The notes beneath the pieces were generated by a model. The model was given only the letters and a program-made list of their open reading frames with translations. It was not told the DNA's origin and ran no database searches. A stretch of DNA of 64,000 bases from JALCLA01 sp965653565 (lineage in GTDB: Bacteria > Pseudomonadota > Gammaproteobacteria > Xanthomonadales > Xanthomonadaceae). The DNA lies in the NCBI GenBank assembly GCA_965653565.1, contig CBFHAI010000010.1:53837-117836 (forward strand), given 5' to 3'. Shown piece by piece: positions 9,001 to 16,628 of this stretch. Position 1 is the first letter of the stretch, and each line of letters opens with the position of its first letter. A program made the position numbers and the translations under genes.

Positions 9001-11617
9001 CCAAGGCGGACGCAGGCGAACCTTGTGAGGCTGTGTGCGTCGCCCAATCGTGCGTGATGGGCTCGAGCAACGGGGCGCGGCCGTCGATGCGGCAGGCGAG
9101 CATTTCCTGCAAATCCGAAAGAAGCCACGCGGCGGCGGCCAGATCGACGATGAGGTGGTGTGCGACGAACAACAGCACGCGACGGTCCGCCTGCAATCGT
9201 AGCAAATGTACGGCGAACAGCGAGCCGGTGCCGCTCTCGACGGCGAATGGCTGCTTTGCCAGCTGGTGCAGACGAGTTTGCAGTTGCTCGCTGCTCCAGC
9301 CCATGGCGTCGTACATCTTCAGACCTGCGCTGACCGATTCGCGCACTTGCTGCCTCGGTTCGCCGTCACCGACATGCAGAGCCACTCGCAGGATGTCGTG
9401 ACGGGCGACCAGGTGATCGACGGCGGCGGCGATCACCGTTTCGGAAATTTCACCCGACAGCGAAAAAGCGGCGGCTACGTGATAGGCATCGCTGCCGGGC
9501 GCGGCAATCGCTTCGAACCAGATCGCGCGCTGCTCGGGCGAAAGCGGAAACGTCGCGGCGTGCAGGGTGACATCGTTGGCGACGATCGGCCTTTGGCTGT
9601 GCGCAACCGCGAAACCGCCTTCGCTCAATAGTGCGAGTACATCTGCGAGGTTCGCTCCTCCGAACAATCGGTTCAGCGGCAGCGACACGCCGAACATATC
9701 CTCCACACGGGCCTGGAATTCCAGCAGAGCCAGTGAATCCATGCCGTAGTCCTGCAACGGCATCTGCGCATCGAATTGCTCCGGATCGATGCGCAGAATG
9801 CTCGCCAGGATATGCACGAAGCCCAGCCGTAGATCCTTGGATACGACTTCATCACGGCGAGGCGATGCTTCGTCGGGGGAGCCGTCCATCCCGGCCTGCC
9901 ACAGAGCATCGAGTTCCCCGCGCAGGTAGGACTGACGGCACGCGGCTCGCTGCAACTTTCCGCTCGATGTCTTGGGCAACCGCCCCGGCCGCAAGAAAAC
10001 GATGTCCTCGACCGCCGCCTCGTGTTCATGTGCGATGACACGGCGCACCGCAGCGGCCACGTCGCCGAACTCGGCGCCGCTGAACCGTCGCTCTATTTCG
10101 GCGACGATCACGACGCCGTCTTCACCCTGGCGATTGACGGCGAATGCCGCCACGCAGCCGGCATGAACCGCCGGGTGTGCCGACTCCGCCGATTGTTCGA
10201 GATCCTGCGGATACACGTTGCGTCCGCGCAGGATAATCAAGTCCTTCTGCCGGCCGGTGACGAACAATTCGCCCGACGCCAAGAAACCCAAGTCGCCGGT
10301 GCGCAGGTAAGCTCCGGGTTTTCCTTTGACGCGGGCGGCGAAGAGTTGCTGACTCTCGTGCGTCTGCCCCCAGTACCCGGCTGCAACATTGCTTCCGCAG
10401 ACCAGGATTTCGCCGACGCAGCCTTCCTTCAAAGCCACGCCGGTAACAGGATCGACGATGGCGATCTCCTGGTGCCACGGTTTCCCGCAACTCACCAGTT
10501 CGCGCGCGTGCTCCTGCAAAGACGCAACCGCCTCGCCGCGCTCGAGCTGCACCGTATCGCAGAGCATGCTTATTGCGCCCTGTCCGGCCGCACTACCGGT
10601 GACGAGCAAAGTCGCCTCGGCCAGGCCGTAGCACGGATAGTGGGCAGAAGCCGAAAAATTCGCGGGTGCGAACGCTTCCGAAAACCTCGTCAACGTGCTC
10701 GCGCGAATCGGCTCGGCCCCATTAAAAGCAACCTTCCAGCACGACAGATCCAGCGCCGCGCGTTGCTCGGGTTTCGAACGTCGAATGCAAAGTTCGTACG
10801 CGAAATTGGGGCCGCCGCTGGTCGTGGCGCGATAACGCGCTATGGCCTCGAGCCAGCGCATCGGGCGCTGCATGAAATCTGCCGGCGACATCAGCACGCA
10901 TTCGGTGCCGAGGTAAAGCGGCTGCAACAGGCCGCCGATGAGGCCCATGTCGTGATACAGCGGCAACCAGGAGACGATGCGAGTCTGCGGCCCATGCCCG
11001 AAGGCGGCACTGATCTGCGCCGAATTCGTCAGCAGATTGGCGTGCGTGACGACTACGCCTTTGGGCGCAGCCGTCGAGCCAGAGGTGTATTGAAGGAATG
11101 CGGGCGTCTCCGGCGCCATCACGCCCGGCTCAAAACTCGCGCCCTTTATCCAGCTCGTGCTGTCGATGAACTGGACATCCGCCCAGACCGGGATGTCACG
11201 GACGACATGCTCGAGCGCTGCTATCGCTCCTTCGGGCCCGAGAACGAGCGCCGGTGCAGCACTGGCGGCCATTGCCTGCAGGCGCTGCATCGCACGTTCG
11301 GGTCTGACCGGATTCGGTGGATAGGCGGGCACCGCGATGATGCCGGCATACAGACAACCGAAGAATGCGTCGAGATACTCCGGACCATGGGGAAAGATCA
11401 GCAGGGCTCGTGCGCCGACATCCGCGTGCGCGAGCAAGGTTGCCGCAACCCGACGCGCCGCAAGATCGAGCTCGGCGTAGCTGAGCCTGACTCCCTCCGA
11501 CTCGCCGTCGGTCAGGAACAGGTAAGCCGTGGCGTGCGGCTGCGTCGCTGCGCGATGCTGCAGCAACTCGCAGAGGGTCCGTACCTGGAGCGCGCACGAG
11601 GGGATCGTTTCTAGCAT
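3023..11617 (-). CDS. Lipopeptide NRPS: FAAL-ACP-C-A-T-C-A(Cys?)-T
   Basis: Loading and first two modules of a lipopeptide synthetase, about 2864 residues. Domains: fatty acyl-AMP ligase (about 1-575, YTSGSTAAPKG near 180), ACP (600-670, DSLALLEF), condensation (690-1135, HHLIVDL), adenylation (1160-1660), thiolation (GGHSLLA near 1705), condensation (1765-2200, intact HHVVFDG), adenylation (2220-2740), thiolation (GGHSLSA near 2785). The FAAL would adenylate a fatty acid and load the ACP; the first C domain would acylate residue 1. Specificity residues are D-V-Y-Y-L-G-G-I-C for module 1 (no match I trust) and D-L-Y-N-F-S-L-V-W for module 2, close to the cysteine code. The C domain before the Cys module is ordinary, not a cyclisation domain. 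ATG 11617 is chosen; a GTG at 11629 is possible, and neither has a clear Shine-Dalgarno. There is no epimerase or thioesterase here. Confidence 0.95.
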   Translation of the reverse strand: MLETIPSCALQVRTLCELLQHRAATQPHATAYLFLTDGESEGVRLSYAELDLAARRVAATLLAHADVGARALLIFPHGPEYLDAFFGCLYAGIIAVPAYPPNPVRPERAMQRLQAMAASAAPALVLGPEGAIAALEHVVRDIPVWADVQFIDSTSWIKGASFEPGVMAPETPAFLQYTSGSTAAPKGVVVTHANLLTNSAQISAAFGHGPQTRIVSWLPLYHDMGLIGGLLQPLYLGTECVLMSPADFMQRPMRWLEAIARYRATTSGGPNFAYELCIRRSKPEQRAALDLSCWKVAFNGAEPIRASTLTRFSEAFAPANFSASAHYPCYGLAEATLLVTGSAAGQGAISMLCDTVQLERGEAVASLQEHARELVSCGKPWHQEIAIVDPVTGVALKEGCVGEILVCGSNVAAGYWGQTHESQQLFAARVKGKPGAYLRTGDLGFLASGELFVTGRQKDLIILRGRNVYPQDLEQSAESAHPAVHAGCVAAFAVNRQGEDGVVIVAEIERRFSGAEFGDVAAAVRRVIAHEHEAAVEDIVFLRPGRLPKTSSGKLQRAACRQSYLRGELDALWQAGMDGSPDEASPRRDEVVSKDLRLGFVHILASILRIDPEQFDAQMPLQDYGMDSLALLEFQARVEDMFGVSLPLNRLFGGANLADVLALLSEGGFAVAHSQRPIVANDVTLHAATFPLSPEQRAIWFEAIAAPGSDAYHVAAAFSLSGEISETVIAAAVDHLVARHDILRVALHVGDGEPRQQVRESVSAGLKMYDAMGWSSEQLQTRLHQLAKQPFAVESGTGSLFAVHLLRLQADRRVLLFVAHHLIVDLAAAAWLLSDLQEMLACRIDGRAPLLEPITHDWATHTASQGSPASALEADWQYWRTLLASPLPSFDPPLDRPRSIGRTLRGARLRFNLGTRRSKRIADFAQRRGITANAFVLSVYQLLLHRWCAQDDLLVAMPTVGRESLRPGAPLGHRIKPVLMRSSYVGGDRFEAFLQHTQHQLWEALQHRSLPFASLVERLSPERDSQRPSLAQAWFAWQRAPVRIDSRIPELLLGEGEGLVYGGIRWAPIALDHRDVPSELSLVMLEGAAGLSGVWEYAADLFDAVSIERLNERFAVLLDAALDDAACSVADLPLLSGAERALLLAHGRGPKLPPEFGTLPGRFFQRARSHPDLPALRESGREISYGQLASSVRKAAVVLRDAGVGPGDRVAVGMDRGSEFVIAVLAILTTGGVYVPLDPAYPAERLRYMLADAQPRLLIGTSGADGAIERSAAELDIANVPILQLDGGIDKPFDMPPQTTTDSAAYLLYTSGSSGLPKGTSCSHASVLNLLMDFDTRQPLAEGERCSWWTSISFDVSVYEIFSALLYGGTLCPVPDALRLDGPQLCRWLAQERIASAYMPPFLLDDLAAAVRLGKRHPLRRLLVGVEPIREQLLCEMRSALPGLVILNGYGPTEATICATVYEAPFEAKHQIAPIGSAPRNVELLVLDSRGELAPWGTAGELHIGGAGLAHGYWQRRALTAECFVPHRYAQQPGARVYRTGDIVRWWNDGTLGFLGRRDQQVKLRGHRVELGEIEAMLRELPQVRDVAVQAFGEGENRYLAAYYVLAEGGAGEPEDFIGLLREKLPAFMIPAHFLQVGALPLTPSGKLDRRALPIPHAALISGAAYVAPRGAIESTLAQHWAGLLGSPALSRNDNFFARGGHSLLAVRAMHDVNQTFGTALPVTVIFAAPTLAALAARIESHLTQTPVERVLPQRLDRSQWLPLSPQQRRLWLLQNLDPESTAYNVVWAASLQGELNRDALQSSLDALIARHESLRTSFHLFEGEARQRIHAPRSLPLTHEAIDLETLPARLTALACQPFDLTSPSILRAHLLRLSPQHHVLLLATHHVVFDGVHTTFLRDFGAFYAAHVAGAEPSLPQLDLQPVDLAHWQNALQTGPEFDRHLHYWREALAGEIAPLSLPTDRPRPPTPSLRGARHRFAWPTSLARKLQRYGREHGVTSFVTVLAAFQVLLSRLSGQETIHVGTPVVQSHLPMHDMVGCFVNTVVLRAELAGNPGFAKVVRDMQERTLGALLHQDLPFDVLVDAVERRRDPSRPPVFQVMFALLPDPWSELAWDTLKVSPIDVDAGGARFDLLLSVWEGDGRLTGSIEYATDLFDAPSVARLAQHLEILLDAALEAPETHILDLPLLSPAQRSLQLSRWNDTGVAAPAAQLLHQAFERQADLSPDVLAVVDEHDALSYCELECAANRLARTLESLGAAPGVDIAVLVPRNVQLVAALLGVVKSGAAYVPLESSLPAARMAQMLDALGVRHLITVGRCFERVRELRELVPGLTHVVCVDDIEACAAGMQIPGALLTTASIIAGQSPARMPTAARPADKAYTIFTSGSTGRPKGVVVQHAPAVNLCDWVNTTFDIGANDRLLFVTSPCFDLSVYDIFGALGAGATVRIASEEELREPEVLHRILCREAITFWNSAPAMLQQIEALFASPARHVAPAALRLVFLSGDWIPVQLPDAVRRAFPRALVVSLGGATEAAVWSNFHRVDEVRPEWSSIPYGKPLRGARYYILDKRMQPRPIGVPGDLYIAGDCLALGYAAAPALTAERFIPDPFDPRPGRRMYCTGDLAKFQADGTMIFLGRSDFQVKIRGYRIETGEIEHVLAKHPAVAAVAVVAREDVPGDKRLVAYVVPQQAATSELIAELRNEAARHLPEYMVPAAFVRLDALPLTSNGKLDRRALPAPEHAMETCKRVAPRNALEAEIAGLWARVLGHDGFGVTDNFFDVGGHSLSAFQIVSQARDSYGVELPLRVLFEAPTVEALAQNIQRAQTRAPSPQIELRAPLDAPSHDLSELLAQIENFPENGISNEGP

Positions 11618-11756
11618 GGTCGACGGCACCGGCGGAATTCGGAGGTGTGGCTCGGCGTGAAAGCGATCAGCCGTAGCCCCTGATTGCGGTTACCGAGCGA
11701 ATGCGCACAAGCCACGAAGGTCGATTCTTGGCAAGCGCGCACAGGCCGGTCACGAA

Positions 11757-11966
11757 TTACGCGGCCTCGTCCACTCGCAGGCTTCTCGGGCGCATATCGA
11801 CCCAGAGCTTCTCGATCAGATCAAGGCACGCCTGCTTGGGCGCCGCATCGCCGACGACGCACCAGCCGTTGGGAACGTCGAGATCGGCCAACCAGATCGA
11901 ATACTGATCTTCATGGTTGCGCACGACGTGATACAGGCAAGAAGAATCCGTCTGCTGCTGCTTCAT
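11757..11966 (-). CDS. mbtH: MbtH-like NRPS accessory protein
   Basis: Small protein of 69 residues of the MbtH family, which binds NRPS adenylation domains and is often needed for their solubility or activity. The family signature is clear: QYSIW, VPNGWCVVG, ACLDLIEKLWVDMRPRSL with its conserved tryptophans. The start at 11966 is set by an AGGAG ribosome site 10 bases upstream; the longer open frame upstream has no family similarity. It is the first gene of the NRPS operon, 139 bp before the FAAL-NRPS on the same strand. It presumably acts on the A domains of these synthetases (inference from position). Confidence 0.93.
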   Translation of the reverse strand: MKQQQTDSSCLYHVVRNHEDQYSIWLADLDVPNGWCVVGDAAPKQACLDLIEKLWVDMRPRSLRVDEAA

Positions 11967-12493
11967 TCCCGGGCCGCTCCTGTACGAAGTCGATGTGGAA
12001 TTTTCTCCAGCGAAGGCATGCGCCTGTAAGGCGAATGCCGTGCCGGCTACAGCGCGATTGGTTCGATCGATGCGCACTGTCTATACGAATACGCAAAAGG
12101 AGTACGCGAGACGTCAACAGAACGGACGGGCTATCGCCAAACGGAATTCCTCCGATCACGACATGCCTTTGAACATTCATCGAATGAAATGAGAGCAACG
12201 GGCGGCCATCGCGAAAGTGGGAGCGGCCCACTCGCAGCAAGGCGCGCAGGGCCGCAGGCTGGCCCGTGGACGGCAAGAATGTCCGATTTCATAAAAATAG
12301 CGGTTTCACTCGTTGCGAGTGAAACCGACGTCTAGTTGATGGCACCGAAGGTGCCTGCAACAAAAAATCACGATTGGCACACTGCCGAGCCGCGGTGAAC
12401 CGCGCAATTACTACCTCACGCGCAGTGTTGCCTGTGCAGAAGAATGAATATCACGGCATAGCGTGCCGCTCCGCTAGCCAAGCCGCCGGGCGG
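11967..12493. other. Intergenic region upstream of the NRPS operon
   Basis: About 530 bp without a convincing gene, between the icmF stop and mbtH. It should hold the promoter of the minus-strand NRPS operon. On that strand a TTGACG (near 12115) is followed by AT-rich TATTCGTATAGAC, but the spacing to the best TATAGA is too long for a standard sigma-70 promoter, so I do not call it. The distal end carries the icmF terminator and a second small hairpin, ggcacc-gaa-ggtgcc, at 12341-12355. Confidence 0.6.
12291..12327 (-). terminator. Rho-independent terminator after icmF
   Basis: Perfect 12-bp inverted repeat (12301-12312 with 12316-12327, 3-base loop). On the minus strand it is followed by CTATTTTTATG, so it fits a terminator for icmF, whose stop lies about 170 bp before it. 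It would insulate icmF from the NRPS operon downstream. Confidence 0.8.
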
Positions 12494-15400
12494 CTACATA
12501 TTCCGCCGATACTCCCCGCCGACCTCGTACAGCGCATGGCTGATCTGCCCCAGGCTGTGGGTTTTCACGGCGTCCATCAGCGCGGCGAAGACGTTCTCGC
12601 GTTTGCGTGCGGCAGCTTGCAGATAGACCAGCCCCGCAGCCCGCGAGTCGGCCGGAATCGCGTTGCGCAGTTGCTGGTAGCGCAGCACGTTGGCGATCTG
12701 CTGGCCTTTTTCTTCCTCGGTCGAGCGGATCAGTTCGATCTCGGTGACGATGTCGCCGCCGTGTTCCTTCGGCAGGAAGGTGTTGACCCCGACCAGCGGC
12801 AGCGAACCGTCATGCTTCTTGTGTTCGTAGTACAACGATTCTTCCTGGATCTTGCCGCGCTGGTACATCGTGTCCATCGCGCCGAGCACGCCGCCGCGCT
12901 CGCTGATCGCTTCGAACTCCTTGTAGACCGCTTCCTCGACGATATCGGTGAGCTTGTCGACGATGAAACTGCCCTGCCAGGGGTTCTCGCAGAAATTCAG
13001 GCCCAGCTCCTTGTTGATGATCATCTGGATCGCCACCGCGCGGCGCACGCTTTCCTCGGTCGGCGTGGTGATGGCTTCGTCGTAGGCGTTGGTGTGCAGC
13101 GAGTTGCAGTTGTCGAACAGTGCGTACACCGCTTGCAGCGTGGTGCGGATATCGTTGAACTGGATTTCCTGCGCGTGCAGCGAGCGGCCCGAAGTCTGGA
13201 TGTGGTATTTCATCATCTGGCTGCGCGGATCGGCGCCGTAACGCTCGCGCATCGCGCGCGCCCAGATGCGGCGCGCGACGCGGCCGATCACGGTGTATTC
13301 CGGATCCATGCCGTTGCTGAAGAAGAAGCTCAGGTTCGGCGCGAAGTCGTCGATCTTCATGCCGCGCGCGAGGTAGTACTCGACGATGGTGAAACCGTTC
13401 GACAGCGTGAAGGCCAGTTGCGAAATCGGATTCGCGCCGGCTTCGGCGATGTGGTAACCGGAAATCGAAACCGAGTAGAAGTTGCGAACCTTGCGTTCGA
13501 CGAAATACTGCTGGATGTCGCCCATCATCCGCAGCGCGAACTCGGTACTGAAGATGCAGGTGTTCTGCGCCTGGTCTTCCTTCAGGATGTCGGCCTGCAC
13601 CGTGCCGCGCACGGTCGACAGCGTTTCGGCCTTGATTCTTTCATAAACTTCCGGCGGCACGAACTGGTCGCCGGTGATGCCGAGCAGGCCGAGTCCCAAG
13701 CCGTCGTTTCCGTCGGGCAGCGGACCGGCGTATTCGGGACGCGGCCGGCCGGCGAAGAATTTCTCGATCGCATCGTGCGCGGCATCCCAGCGCGACTGGT
13801 CGGCGCGCAGGTATTTCTCGACCTGCTGATCGATGGCGGTGTTCATGAACATCGCCAGGATGATCGGTGCGGGTCCATTGATCGTCATCGAGACCGAGGT
13901 GGTGGGCGCGCACAGATCGAAGCCCGAATAGAGCTTCTTCATGTCGTCGAGCGTGGGAATGTTGACGCCCGAATTGCCGATCTTGCCGTAGATGTCGGGT
14001 CGCACGGCCGGGTCTTCGCCGTAGAGCGTCACCGAATCGAACGCCGTCGACAGGCGCGCGGCCGGCAGGCCCTGGCTCAGATAGTGGAAGCGGCGATTGG
14101 TGCGCTCCGGCGTGCCTTCGCCGGCGAACATGCGGATCGGGTCTTCGCCGGTGCGGCGATACGGATAGACGCCGCCGGTGTACGGATACGAACCGGGCAG
14201 GTTTTCCTTGCCGAGGAACACCAGCAATTCGCCCCAGCTTTTGTAGGTGGGCGCGGCGATCTTCGGTACTTTCTGGTGCGACAGCGATTCGCGGTAGTTC
14301 TCGACGCGGATGGTCTTGTCGCGCACCTGGTATTCGGCCACTTCGTCGGTGATCGATTTCAGGCGCTGCGGCCAGGTACGCAGCAGTTTCAGGTTTTCGT
14401 TGGTCAGCGATTGCACGGCGTCGTTGTAGCGCTGGCGCAGTGTTACGAGCGTGCGATCGGTGGTCGCGATAACCGGAGTCTCACCTTCGATCCCTCTCCC
14501 GCCGGAAGACGGATGCAGTGCCGCGGTGTCGTAGAGATCGAGCGCTTTGGGCAGCGCGTCGTCGCCGATGTCCTTCAGCGATTCCCAGTAGCTCTGCGCG
14601 CGGTTCGCCGCATCGGCCTGCTTTTCGATCGATGCGTTGATCGCCCGGCCCTGTTCGGCGATCTCGGCGAGGTAACGCGTGCGTGCACCGGGAATCAGCA
14701 CGGTGGCGCGCGGCTCCTTCAGCGTGGTGTCGATCTGCGGCGACCATTTTTCGGCGGGCAGCGACAACTTCGCCTGCAGCAGCCGGCACAGGTTGGCGAA
14801 CATCCAGCTGATGCCAGGATCGTTGAACTGGCTGGCGATGGTCGGATACACCGGCACGTCTTCGTCCTTCATGGTGAAGGCGGTGCGGTTGCGTTTCCAT
14901 TGTTTGCGCACGTCGCGCAGCGCATCTTCGGCGCCGCGCTTGTCGAATTTGTTGAGCACCACGACATCGGCGAAATCGAGCATGTCGATTTTTTCTAGCT
15001 GGCTCGGCGCGCCGAAATCGCTGGTCATCACGTACATCGGGAAATCGACCAGATCGACGATCTCCGAATCGCTCTGCCCGATGCCGGCGGTTTCGACGAT
15101 CACCAGGTCGTAGTTCAGGCTCTTCAGGAACGCGATGCAGTCCTTCAGCACGATATTGGTGGCCGCGTGCTGGCGGCGCGTGGCCATCGAGCGCATGAAC
15201 ACGCGCGGGCTGCGCAGCGAGTTCATGCGGATGCGATCGCCGAGCAGCGCGCCACCGGTGCGCCGCCGCGTCGGATCGACCGAGATCACCGCGATGCGCA
15301 TCGACGGGAAGCTGGCGAGGAAGCGATTGAGCAATTCGTCGGTGACGCTGGATTTGCCGGCGCCGCCGGTACCGGTGATGCCTATGACGGGAGTGCCACG

Positions 15401-16066
15401 GGGCGTGGGTATCGGGAATCGGGAATCGGGAGTGCCGGCGGCCCATGCTTTGCGCAGCTGCGCGAGCTGCGCATCGGAATAGTCGCCGTCCTCGATCGCC
15501 GACAGCATCCGGCCAATCGCGATCTCATCATCGATCGACGGCACCTCCCCCGCTCTGTCTCCCGATTCCCGATTCCCGACTCCCGGCTCCCGACCGATTC
15601 CCGAACCGACACGATCGGCCCCGGCCCGCCGCATCACATCCTCGATCATCGCCACCAGACCCATGTGCATGCCGTCGTTCGGGTGGTAGATGCGCTCCAC
15701 GCCGTAGGCCTGCAATTCGCGGATTTCCTCCGGCGTGATGGTGCCGCCGCCGCCGCCGAACACCTTGATGTGGCCGGCGCCGCGCTGGCGCAGCATGTCG
15801 ACCATGTACTTGAAATATTCCACGTGCCCGCCCTGGTAGCTCGACAGTGCGATGCCATCGGCGTCTTCCTGCAGGGCCGCGCGCACCACGTCTTCCACCG
15901 AGCGGTTGTGGCCCAGATGGATCACTTCGGCGCCCTGGCTCTGGATCAGCCGGCGCATGATGTTGATGGCGGCATCGTGGCCGTCGAACAGGCTGGCGGC
16001 GGTGACGAAACGCAGCGGCGTGGTATCGGATTGCGCGGCCGGGATGGAACTGGCGGGGGTGCTCAT
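12494..16066 (-). CDS. icmF: Fused isobutyryl-CoA mutase IcmF
   Basis: Adenosylcobalamin-dependent mutase interconverting isobutyryl-CoA and n-butyryl-CoA (and related branched acyl-CoAs), 1190 residues in one chain. Domains: B12-binding (about 20-150; DGHDAA, LGHNRSVEDVV, GGGGGTITPEE), then a MeaB-like G-protein chaperone (P-loop GTGGAGKSS near 230; NKFDKRG), then the mutase barrel (GVYPYRRTGEDP, MFAGEGTPERTN, HIQTSGRSLHAQEI). The phenylalanine of MFAGEGT, in place of the methylmalonyl-CoA mutase tyrosine, favours an isobutyryl-type mutase. Start ATG 16066 gives MSTPASS..., matching family N-termini; the open frame extends upstream without similarity. It is longer than usual because the B12-GTPase linker contains repeat-derived peptides. 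It links valine/isobutyrate to central metabolism, beside the leucine genes further on. Confidence 0.95.
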   Translation of the reverse strand: MSTPASSIPAAQSDTTPLRFVTAASLFDGHDAAINIMRRLIQSQGAEVIHLGHNRSVEDVVRAALQEDADGIALSSYQGGHVEYFKYMVDMLRQRGAGHIKVFGGGGGTITPEEIRELQAYGVERIYHPNDGMHMGLVAMIEDVMRRAGADRVGSGIGREPGVGNRESGDRAGEVPSIDDEIAIGRMLSAIEDGDYSDAQLAQLRKAWAAGTPDSRFPIPTPRGTPVIGITGTGGAGKSSVTDELLNRFLASFPSMRIAVISVDPTRRRTGGALLGDRIRMNSLRSPRVFMRSMATRRQHAATNIVLKDCIAFLKSLNYDLVIVETAGIGQSDSEIVDLVDFPMYVMTSDFGAPSQLEKIDMLDFADVVVLNKFDKRGAEDALRDVRKQWKRNRTAFTMKDEDVPVYPTIASQFNDPGISWMFANLCRLLQAKLSLPAEKWSPQIDTTLKEPRATVLIPGARTRYLAEIAEQGRAINASIEKQADAANRAQSYWESLKDIGDDALPKALDLYDTAALHPSSGGRGIEGETPVIATTDRTLVTLRQRYNDAVQSLTNENLKLLRTWPQRLKSITDEVAEYQVRDKTIRVENYRESLSHQKVPKIAAPTYKSWGELLVFLGKENLPGSYPYTGGVYPYRRTGEDPIRMFAGEGTPERTNRRFHYLSQGLPAARLSTAFDSVTLYGEDPAVRPDIYGKIGNSGVNIPTLDDMKKLYSGFDLCAPTTSVSMTINGPAPIILAMFMNTAIDQQVEKYLRADQSRWDAAHDAIEKFFAGRPRPEYAGPLPDGNDGLGLGLLGITGDQFVPPEVYERIKAETLSTVRGTVQADILKEDQAQNTCIFSTEFALRMMGDIQQYFVERKVRNFYSVSISGYHIAEAGANPISQLAFTLSNGFTIVEYYLARGMKIDDFAPNLSFFFSNGMDPEYTVIGRVARRIWARAMRERYGADPRSQMMKYHIQTSGRSLHAQEIQFNDIRTTLQAVYALFDNCNSLHTNAYDEAITTPTEESVRRAVAIQMIINKELGLNFCENPWQGSFIVDKLTDIVEEAVYKEFEAISERGGVLGAMDTMYQRGKIQEESLYYEHKKHDGSLPLVGVNTFLPKEHGGDIVTEIELIRSTEEEKGQQIANVLRYQQLRNAIPADSRAAGLVYLQAAARKRENVFAALMDAVKTHSLGQISHALYEVGGEYRRNM
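15407..15604. repeat. GGGAATCGGG repeats inside icmF (inverted pair)
   Basis: Two clusters of the dispersed GGGAATCGGG/GGGAGTCGGG unit lie in opposite orientation: 15407-15433 (forward) and 15558-15604 (reverse complement). They sit within the icmF reading frame, in the linker between the B12-binding and GTPase domains. They encode arginine/glycine/glutamate-rich and proline-rich peptides (about residues 155-170 and 212-220) without breaking the frame. The same unit occurs between genes at 22907-23004, 35934-36012 and 56841-56860. Confidence 0.85.
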
Positions 16067-16158
16067 CGAGGCTCTCGGAACGAGGCGGAAGATGGGCGAA
16101 TTGTAGCGCGGCGGCGCCGCGCCGATCCCGCGCGATGTGGCGAAGCCGCTGCGGCGGC

Positions 16159-16626
16159 CTACTTGGTGATGATTTCGCGGTGCATCGGCGCCAGCTGCTC
16201 GAGCAGCTTGTTCTGCGCGCGGAACGGAATATCGCGCCGCTCCATCGCGGTCTGCAGCACTTCGATCAGCGCGTTGAAATCGGCGCGATCGATGCCCAGA
16301 TAGGCATGGGTGGTCTGCATGTCGCGGCCGGTATAGCGGCAAGGCCCGCCCAGGATGACGCAGAATTGTTCGACCAGATGGCGCTGCACCATGGCGTGAT
16401 CGCTGTGCTCGAAGAACGGCCGCGTACGCGCGTCGGCGCGCAGCAGGCGCATGAAATCGTCGACCAGTTCGGTGAGCCCGGCTTCGCCGCCGAAGGCTTC
16501 GAACACCGGGCGCAGTTCCGGATGTGCCGGCGCGGGATCGGGTGCGGTCTGTGCGGCGACGGGAAAGTTCGCAGCGAAGAGAATCGCCGCGAGAAAAACA
16601 CGCAACGCGAGCGGCATCGTGGTCAT
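16159..16626 (-). CDS. Exported group 1 truncated haemoglobin
   Basis: Truncated globin of 155 residues with an N-terminal signal peptide (about 1-25, ending AAQTA), so it probably acts in the periplasm. Globin features: FGGEAGLTELVDDF, FFEHSD, GGPCRYTGRDM and the proximal-histidine region TTHAYLGI. At the position of the helix-B tyrosine that stabilises bound oxygen in many group 1 globins (DFY) the sequence has methionine (DFM). The ATG at 16626 lies 2 bp after the stop of the DUF3034 gene, so the two are one operon. Function (oxygen, NO or redox chemistry) is not shown by the sequence. Confidence 0.88.
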   Translation of the reverse strand: MTTMPLALRVFLAAILFAANFPVAAQTAPDPAPAHPELRPVFEAFGGEAGLTELVDDFMRLLRADARTRPFFEHSDHAMVQRHLVEQFCVILGGPCRYTGRDMQTTHAYLGIDRADFNALIEVLQTAMERRDIPFRAQNKLLEQLAPMHREIITK

Positions 16627-16628
16627 CG

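Noticed and set aside
3023..11617. Heterocyclisation of the predicted cysteine
   Set aside because: The condensation domain before the Cys module has the ordinary HHxxxDG motif and no DxxxxDxxS cyclisation motif.
12494..16066. Cobalamin riboswitch before icmF
   Set aside because: The region upstream of the start (16067-16158) is only about 90 bp and shows no B12-box or riboswitch-like sequence.
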